Source: Cheiracanthium punctorium
Lineage: Eukaryota > Arthropoda > Arachnida > Araneae > Cheiracanthiidae
Reading direction: 5' to 3'
DNA: 64,000 nucleotides
Assembly (NCBI GenBank): GCA_038373885.1
Contig: JAWZYV010018289.1
Coordinates: 186,001 to 250,000, forward strand
In this document: piece by piece, positions 56,111-64,000 of the stretch
Layout: each line of letters begins with the position of its first letter
Numbering within the stretch: the first letter of the stretch is position 1
Program-made: the position numbers and the translations under genes
The notes under the pieces: model-generated
Database searches by the model: none
Told to the model about the DNA's origin: nothing
The model's input: only the letters and a program-made list of their open reading frames with translations

Positions 56111-58635
56111 CCAGGGTTCGTGTTTACTCAGATTTTTGAGTAATTTACTCAAATTTTTTTGACTGTGATGCAAAAAAACATCCACACATGATGGGTTTTG
56201 TATATGCAAAAAACCATGTTTCTCAAGATAATGTGCCTTTGTGACCCACTTTTATCAGACTTCAGTGCGATCCCTGCTAACCAGCTTTACGATAATCTGT
56301 ATTTAAATTATTTTTCATTTTCAAGATACGGGGTCCAGACATTTTGGAACATGCAGTTTAGATTCACCCTGCTCGGAGAGATAGACTTTTGCCAGATAGT
56401 ACCTGATGCCAAAATAGCACATTTTAAATCAGTTACAATTAGTTATTCTGTTTTGGAGAAATGAATAACTGGTAATTCTAAACTGGATCGATAAAGTAGT
56501 TTAGCCCAAAGAATCAAGCATTTAATAATCAAGAAACACTGCAAAAATGCTGGTAATCAAATCAAATAAAAATTAAAAACTTTGTATATAACACATAAAA
56601 CAGTAATAAAACACCCTGCAAGAAGTTGCATGCGTTTAATTTTAAACTAACCTAACCTGTAATAAATACCTACTTGGAATATAGCTCACACTGATCATTC
56701 CCAATTATATCAATAAACATGTAAGTACCTCATTTTTTTTCAAACATGGAATGCACTCAATAATGTTTATTGTACATTAATTTTATGTTTTAGTTTGAGA
56801 TAAAAAATAATTACCTATTCACCCTCCAATTACCTCCCTCTCACGAAAATGCCTAGCGTCTAGGTATTTACCCAGGCCTTGGGTAAATACCCAAAATATA
56901 TTTACCTTCCCATTGGGTATTTATCCACCCCACATCACTGCTTACCGCCACTCATTGGTGTTGTATTCTGCAGCGGGGCACATGTGTAACCCCGATCCTT
57001 GTAGCTGTGGCTGTTGATGTAAAATAAATAAACGCCCTCGGTTTAAAACATATATTTATTTGAAGAGCATTTCACACAAATTTATATGACAACCGAGGTC
57101 ATGAAAAAATCTACTCTCTGATGGTGTTTGCACTTTTATTACAGAGGGTCACATGTACCAAAAGAGTGCATTTATTAGTTATTAAAATGCTTGGGTCCCA
57201 TAGTCTCTGGAAATTCTCGAGAGCTATGATGACCATGAAACAGGAGAATAAGGGGAGATATATCAATAGCTTTTTCTATTAAATTTAGATTCCGAGACAA
57301 ATCATTTATTTCAAAAGAAAAGCAGAAGTTGAAAACAAAAGTTATTATACCCCTATATATTTTTGAAGTAAGCTAATGAAAAATTTAAATTTTGAGAGGA
57401 TATTCGTTTTTATATGTTACATATATATGTGTGTGTGCATGTGTACAACTAAAATAATAACACTGAAAGTAACATTATTATATCACATGCTATATTGCAC
57501 AAATTTAAGAATTTTTTAGAATAATGTTATAATTTTTTATTGAATTTGTGTTGACTTAAAAAAAATACGTTTTCATTTCAAAAATGCAAAATTTCTCTTT
57601 TCCAGATCAGTTTTTTTTTTTTTTTTAACTATTTGTTACTCAGTATTCGGTACAAGTCCAAGTAGAAAATGACCAAGTACTCAGTACTCTGCCAAAATGC
57701 TACTACGTACAAACAACAGAATGATCACAACTGATTTCAATAAAATCACCGTCTTCGGATAATTCCAACAATAATTAATCTTAAAACTGATAGTAAGTAA
57801 TCATAATTCATATTACTTATTATAATTAATTTTAAAAAAGCATAAAAATAGTTCTATATCTTGTGATAAACAATTCAATCACACATAAAATAAGATTTCA
57901 GTCCGATTTAGAGTCTGCACTGCTACAAACAACTGATACATATCTATCTCTTGTAAATAAGAGGATCGATTCTAGAAAGATTAATTACCAACACCTTACA
58001 AATAACACATAAAAGTGATTCAAAGTGTCACATTGCAGGAGACATGTCATTTATAAAATTTAAACAATGTTTAACTGTTGGAATTTAGAAGAAAAATTAT
58101 TAAATTTGAGCATAAAATACATTCTACTGGTAAAAATACTTGGTTATAAACCTTGAATATAACTTTAAAAAATAACAGGAACTTATTTTTAAAATGTTTT
58201 TAAGCTTTAACTGCATTCCAAGCCTTATTACAAGCTTATTTTTTGGTAAATAGTTCTTCATGTCAATATATATTAGCATGTGGGTAGTAAATGTTAAGGC
58301 ATAAGCTAAATAATTCCAGAGTATCCATTATCAAGTACATTAGATTTGATTTAGGTCTCATACTAATTTGCAAATTTAATTTTCAGATAAAGATTAGTTT
58401 AATTTGTTAAGAAATTCCACAACTTTCCAAATGTAAAATGGACTCACTGACATTATTTTTATGCTATACAAGTACTTGTTGAGTACTTTGAGGTGACAGA
58501 TGTATTCATAATTAAATAACAAACAGTCATATAATAGTCAAAATATAACATAACTATTAAACATGAATATTTATTTATATTAACTATAAATAAACAGAAA
58601 ACAAGACAGCATGGGTACTACTAGAATGTACTTAC
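56111..58635. other. Intron sequence, no further feature resolved
   Basis: Rest of the 3.65-kb intron between the exons at 54840-54984 and 58636-58811. Contains small palindromes around GGGTAAATACCC (56878-56940) and a T run at 57608-57626. Confidence 0.5.
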
Positions 58636-58811
58636 ATGAGCAACTTTTTTAGCATCTTCCATTTGAGCACTGTAAAAAATGCTTGAATATTTTAAATTGA
58701 GTAATGCATCTTTTTTTGCAGCCATTACTTTGTCTGATAATGTAAGGTAATCCTCCACAAGTTTTTGAAACTTATCAACCTTCCACAATTCTTTTTGACT
58801 GTCCATTTTTA
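58636..58811 (-). CDS. RPRD2: RPRD2-like gene, exon
   Basis: 176 bases: acceptor CTCTCCGCAG, donor CAT|GTAAGTA. Encodes VKMDSQKELWKVDKFQKLVE, then a helical stretch with KVMAAKKDALLNLKYSS and ending AQMEDAKKVAH. Heptad-like spacing suggests coiled coil. Phase 1 in (completing Val) and phase 0 out. The internal Met is not a start. Confidence 0.85.
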
Positions 58812-59516
58812 CTGCGGAGAGAGAGACAGGAAAAAAGTATTAAGTTTTATTATGAGAAATGACAAGACAAAATATAGGAAAGCCCAAATTATATTTAACT
58901 ACATTTTTTGATAACTTATTAAAAATACATTTTTTGAAAAGTACTTGTATTCGCTAAAAAAAAAGAAGTTTTTTTTTTCCCACCACTGACTTTATTGAGT
59001 TTAATTTTAAAAAAGGGGTGTTTCAAAAGAGGACATGAGTGATGCAATTTTTAAGTAGTTCATTCTATTTAAATTGTTTATAGTTTTTAGTAAATTTACA
59101 ATGAGTCTACTGAACTCACATATTTATTTTTTAGTTTCCAAAAGACTATTATCTTAAAATTTTCTAGAAGTAGCTTTGTAGCAGATTTTCTGAACTCACT
59201 GGCATTATATTTATGTTACAAGACCATTAGATTAAGATTTCTGATATTGTAAATGGCGTTTGTCATATATTAAGATGGCACATTTCAAATAACAGCTAAA
59301 ATAATAGATAAATTTATTGTTATCCAGAAATATTTCATGAATAAACTGTTCAATATATGAACAATAAAAGCAGTACATTTTTAAGAAGCCATTTTAGTTC
59401 CAAAATAAAATGTAAATCTTATTTACACAATTTCTAGCCTTCAATTAAGATCTGCATAAAAATAAGAACAGTTAAATAATTGTTCATCTAATTAAAAAAA
59501 TTGATAATTAACATAC

Positions 59517-59637
59517 CAATTAAGTTGTCAATATTTGTCATTCCAGGTTCTTCTATATCTTCCAGAAAAGCTTCTTTCTCATGCAATTTGTCTTCAAGGG
59601 TTTTCATTGTTCTTAAAGAATTGATCAAGTTTTCCAG
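59517..59637 (-). CDS. RPRD2: RPRD2-like gene, exon
   Basis: 121 bases: acceptor TTTATTTCAG, donor G|GTATGTT. Encodes LENLINSLRTMKTLEDKLHE, then KEAFLEDIEEPGMTNIDNLI. It is predicted helical with alternating charge, fitting the coiled-coil region that follows the CID in RPRD proteins. Phase 0 in, phase 1 out. Confidence 0.85.
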
Positions 59638-60034
59638 CTGAAATAAAATTGTTTGATAAACAATACTCAATTGAAAGATTTAATTAGATATTTTGTATAA
59701 AGATAAATTACTGTTCAGATTTTGTATGGTAATAATTTAATGAGAATTATCATAAATATATCAAAATTTTTATTTTGACTACAACAACATATGATCCATG
59801 TATGCTTTCTGAACTTATTAATAAGCGTACATCTATTTTCTGTAAATTCTTAACAAAAGTCATGATCAACAGCAGTTTTGTAAATTGGCTATTTAAGTTA
59901 TGTTTGTCGCAGAGATGTTTCAATTAATTTTAGGTAGTCATTTATTTAATTGCAATACCTATAGTTAACTTAACATACAGTTAATCAATGATATAAAGTA
60001 GCTACAGCAGTAATTAGCTTTTAAAGAAACAAAC

Positions 60035-60105
60035 CTTAAAACTAGCAATAACATCAGCTTCAGATAACTCTTCTTCTTCACTTTCTGATTCTTCAACATC
60101 ATTCA
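60035..60105 (-). CDS. RPRD2: RPRD2-like gene, short acidic exon
   Basis: 71 bases: acceptor ATCTTTTAG, donor AAG|GTTTGT. Encodes NDVEESESEEEELSEADVIA plus SFK. The strongly acidic patch links the CID to the coiled-coil part. Its first two bases complete a codon with the last base of the 63008-63105 exon. Confidence 0.8.
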
Positions 60106-63007
60106 CTAAAAGATGTAAATACAGAAAAATAATATTAAAATATACATTTTATTACACCAGGGATGGATATCAACATTATTTTTCAGCGAAATAAAATTTC
60201 CAGACTACTATAGATAATATAGATACACAAGCACACTGCTCACAGAAAAAATTCCAAGTTTACAGACAGCTTTGATACTTTTTTACAAATTTATTTATTA
60301 TTAAATTATTTTTATTATTAAATTTTAATTTAAAAGTAGTAGTAATGGATAGAGATATATTGTAATGTTTTAATATAATATGTTTTGCTGCTGGTGGCAA
60401 TATAAGATTTGGGAGGTACACAGCTAATTTTTACAGAAAATTTTAAGAAATTTAAGTTTGCAGACAGTGTTGCGCTTTATCTAGGTATGATCCTAAATAT
60501 AAAGTTTCAACATTTTATGAATAACAGTTGAGATATGAAAGTTACGTACATACATCATCAAAAAGCGCATTAAAATGAACTTGAAGTTGGTCAAAAGGGT
60601 ACATATATACATGAGTATGTTGAAGCATCATTCAAAAACTCATCAAGTCAAAATCGATTTTTTAATCAAAATCTGTATACCAAACAATATTTCTTATTAC
60701 TTCATACAAAGAAATAAAAACAACAAAAACACCAAGAAAATTAATTCTTTTTGCATGTAAATTGTTTAAAAAATTGTTTTCTAATTCAGCCCCCCCCCTT
60801 CCCCCCAAAAAAACATTTTTTTTAGAGGGTTCTGAGAAGATTGTTAGGTAGAGCTCAAACCCCATAGCTCTTCCTCTGATAATGAACCTGAGTCATGGAA
60901 AAAAAAAAGCCTCCAAAAATAGTTAATTATAACAAAAAAGGCTCTTAATTTGTTGAAAAAATAAATAATTGATCACAAACCAACTGTTATAAGTTTAAAA
61001 CATTAGAAATTTTTTGACAGTGTAATTATTAATGAGGTGTATAAACATAATGTATGATGACACTCTGAATATATATTTAAATAATCATATGTAATTCAAT
61101 TAGATAGTTTCTTCCTTCTAAATGTTGTTGTAGATTTCAATGCTAAGCATTAGAAATTTTTATAAATCTCTATCATTATCATTCTGCTGAATTGAGAGAA
61201 CTATAGTAGCATGTAAAAGCGTTAGATATGACTCATTTCCACATAAACTGGTTGTCACAGCAACATTAAAATAATTATATATCATTTCACTTTATCTAAG
61301 AAAGTAAGTAAATTTAAGAAAATAAAATACAGCTGACTCCCGATATCTCGAAGTCAGTGGGACCTGCAAAAATATTCAAGATATCAAAAACCACACATAA
61401 TCTTGTATTCAGGGCTATATTTCAATCGTGTGGTGAAAACATACCATCAAATGAAACTATGAAGCAAAATATTTTTACTTTTCTGATGACAAATGCATAA
61501 TTTCATTATTAGGATTAACTTAAGAAAAATTAATACATAATACACAGAATCAAAACAATTACTATTAATTTTATTTAGGATTGGATCACTAAATATTTTC
61601 CAAACTTACTTATTTTAGCTTTGATTTCATGTTATATTTATTTATGTATGAAATCATTAATTTTATTAAAAGCATTTAAGACATCTTCTCATATGTTAAC
61701 AAGACTTTCAATCGAATGATAAATAACTGATATTGCATTATGAACATCAGTGTTCCTTGACACAATTTTATTGATATTGGCACATTATTATCGATAGAAA
61801 CTGAAGAAACATCTTCACTAGTGTCTTCTTGAGCTGTTATTTTTGTCATAATGTCTTCCTCTCAGAATTCTTTGCATGTTATTCAATCCTCATCCACATA
61901 GTCACAAAATCAAGATAAGCGGAGTGATAATTTTTTTTCTACGAGATTGTGAAAAATTAATTCTATTGAAATACATTACATCCATTTGGGACTTTTAAAA
62001 AACATCAACGTAAGCAGAAAATTGAGATAAACAAAGTCGAGATATCGAGAGTTTACTGTAAATAATGTAGAAAAAACATTTATACATAATTACTTAAATT
62101 GCAGTGATATTGAGTAAATTTTATATGCATAATATATAAAAGTTAACAACTCTGATGCTGTCTAAATTATTAAAGAGATTTTTATTCATTTAAAATGTGG
62201 GATAAAGAAGATGCACTGACTTTTGAAATTAACTTTGCAGAGATTCAGCCAGATGATGTGACACTATGCACATTTAACTGCCCCCCCCCCCAAATCACAG
62301 GGTCTCTGGGATCCATTTTTATAAGACATTAGATGTACTTGGGAACCAATTTTTATGCCCCTGAGTTAAACTGATAAGCTTTTTCAATGCCTTCTAAAGT
62401 TGTGGGAAAAAAAGACCCCCAAAAAATGAATTGAGTTCCTGGGACCCACAAATGTAAGAAGCCAGTGTGACTCCTGCATTTGCCTAATGTGAAGATTCAC
62501 TAAAAAGTCCCATGGTGATGAAGAGATTAAACACCCATTTACTACCTGAAGCCATTTAATTAAATCTGAAAAGCAGCAGCAAATGTATATTATTTTTAAC
62601 AAATTTTTATGACAAATCTAACAAGATTAATTTACAGTTTTAAGGAAGTAATTATTCAAAAATGTAGAACTTATCAAAGCTGGATGCTGAAGGTAATTTT
62701 TTTAAAATTCCAGTTTTCAAACAAATTTCCCTGTCTTTTTCAAGTTTTTCTTAATTTACTATTTTCTAGGTCTGTTAGCCACCTGCTTATGATGTTTTGA
62801 TTGGTTGAAAAAGTTGTAATAAATTAATAAAGTATTTAATTAAAATAACTTTATTTATTTACTTTTAAAACTGAAGTAACGCCATAAAAGAACTACCTAA
62901 CAATCTAATAGCTAATAAATATTTTACACATATATGAACTCCTACTATAATAAAAAACTGACAAACTGTTATGGATTTAAAAAAATAAAAAATACATGCT
63001 TACTTAC
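60106..63007. other. Intron of the RPRD2-like gene
   Basis: 2.9 kb, AT-rich. Holds the pogo-like element at 61330-62058, C runs at 60790-60804 and 62281-62290, and no further exon that I could find. Confidence 0.6.
61330..62058. mobile_element. pogo/Tigger-like MITE in an intron
   Basis: CAGCTGACTCCCGATATCTC (61330) and, reverse-complemented, CAGTAAACTCTCGATATCTC (62058) are inverted, with TA on both sides (61328-61329 and 62059-62060). 729 bp, non-coding. Confidence 0.82.
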
Positions 63008-63105
63008 ATTTATCAATCAACTTCTTATAAAATTCATCATCATATATGGATCTATCATGCCATAAAGTTATCATGCGAATTACTTCTGTTTTTATCTGTT
63101 TGACC
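63008..63105 (-). CDS. RPRD2: RPRD2-like gene, exon encoding the end of the CID
   Basis: 98 bases: acceptor TCTTTTAG, donor AAAT|GTAAGTA. Encodes VKQIKTEVIRMITLWHDRSI, then YDDEFYKKLIDK. The pattern (L/I)W-x-x-RS-x-Y-x-x-x-F-x-x-x-L is that of the last helix of the RPRD/CREPT CTD-interaction domain, which reads phosphorylated RNA polymerase II tails. This is the main evidence for the family. The rest of the CID must be encoded beyond the window. RPRD1-type is possible, but the long tail favours RPRD2. Confidence 0.8.
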
Positions 63106-63639
63106 CTAAAAGAACAATCTTTTTTAAAAAGAAGAAAATTCAAGCATTAAATTACCAGGGTGAAAAAAATCTCAGCAAGGAAAATAAAACTTATACAGTA
63201 TATTAGATATATCCCCCCCCCCCAAAAAAAAATAAAAAAATCCTTGGATTTTTAAGTGGAAAAAAAATGTTATATGAGCTAGGCATATGTAGATATTAAA
63301 TAATTACTTATAATAACTACTAAATTGACGTCAATATTCATTTTCCAAAATAATCATGCAAAAGCATGTCAATTAATACAAGTACAACCTGTAGTAGCTG
63401 AATTATTTTATTTATATAAACTTATAAAGGTACTTATAGAAAACCTTAAATTTTGACATTATTACTCTTTGAGAATTTCGATTACTTCTAATCATGGTAC
63501 TAATTAGCCCACTAAAAAAACTAATTTAATAATTTTTAAAATAAGGTTGTTAAAATAATTATCAAACTTTGATTTCAGACTCCAAAAAAAAAAGGAGGGG
63601 GGTTAAATTTTTTTTTTTTTAATTTGGGAATACCTTATT

Positions 63640-64000
63640 CCCCGTACACGATATATATTTCGGTTACATACATAACCATCATCAGTCGTTTCTGAATCTC
63701 ACACTAATGGCGGCTTCCTTTTTTATCTCTTCGTTCTTCTTCCGGAAATTTCGATGAATGACGTCATCCCATGATTGGTCGATTGTATGAAGCGCATCGT
63801 TGATGCTGCCATTTGTCGTCACTATTTCTAAGCTCTCACGAATGTAGGCATATATACTATTTTTAAAGTTGGCTATTTTTTTAATATTTTTAAAATCAAT
63901 GGTAATGGGCTCTTCCAAAGCAAAACGGGCCAGAGCGGTACTTTGTTTCTGGAGGTTAATGTCTTGAAAATGGACAGATGGCAGCATCAACGATGCGCTT
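63640..64000 (-). mobile_element. Penelope-like element fragment, continues past the window
   Basis: Minus-strand coding sequence for the end of a GIY-YIG endonuclease, followed by a 3' non-coding stretch. It lies in an intron of the RPRD2-like gene, in sense orientation. Its left border was not resolved. Confidence 0.8.
63682..64000 (-). pseudogene. Penelope-like GIY-YIG endonuclease, carboxy-terminal end (partial)
   Basis: Contains LQKQSTALARFALEEPITID, then FKNIKKIANFKNSIYAYIRE and SLEIV. These align block by block with RQSTALYRLALKENIEIDF and KKIANFNNHSYSLKREALEI of the 15102-15689 frame. It then has a longer charged tail (EEIKKEAAISVRFRND). The frame is open to the window edge, so this copy may be more complete than the one at 13.6 kb. 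It is a different subfamily, given the low identity. Confidence 0.85.

Overview
The window looks like nuclear DNA of an animal, most likely an arthropod. A spider or other chelicerate is plausible but not proven. It is AT-rich, has spliced exons with GT-AG borders, poly-A signals, a tRNA-derived SINE and many eukaryotic transposons. It has no operons, ribosome-binding sites or CRISPR arrays. Host genes are sparse; most of the first 44 kb is mobile DNA, much of it nested.

Three host genes can be supported. (1) 11559-12914 (+) is an intronless RNA pseudouridine synthase of the RluA family, closest in layout to RPUSD2. (2) 24935-25846 (-) is an intronless, divergent protein kinase of 303 residues. 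(3) 52052-63105 (-) holds the last six exons (876 codons plus one partial codon) of an RPRD2-like gene. They run from the end of its CTD-interaction domain to a long Ser-Pro-rich tail. Its 5' exons lie beyond the right edge.

Mobile DNA by region. At 724-10494 there is a Russian-doll nest. An outer hAT-like element contains a short palindromic element. That one is split by a DNA transposon with 8-bp target duplications carrying remnants of a widespread but uncharacterised protein family. The transposon is split by a further element, which itself holds a hAT-like element with a 300-bp minisatellite. A pogo-like element (8374-9691) lies beside this stack. At 13598-15911 is a Penelope-like element with ~305-bp inverted arms and a 13-bp target duplication. 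At 16-18 kb are small inverted-repeat elements. At 18976-24412 is a second nest of at least three layers with a piggyBac-like insert. At 26475-27564 are hAT-like elements. At 28864-29197 is a complete SINE, and at 29761-31314 a nearly intact Tc1-type element. At 33211-38372 is a cluster of non-autonomous Helitrons, followed by a 173-bp tandem array. At 40250-44060 is a decayed Ty3/Gypsy-type element.

From 44 to 51 kb I see no gene. The introns of the RPRD2-like gene carry a reversed Helitron piece, a pogo-like element and, at the window edge, a second Penelope-like fragment.

The three host genes show no obvious functional link to each other. Many insertions can be dated relative to one another because their target duplications survive. 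All family assignments come from reading motifs and termini by eye; no database search was run.
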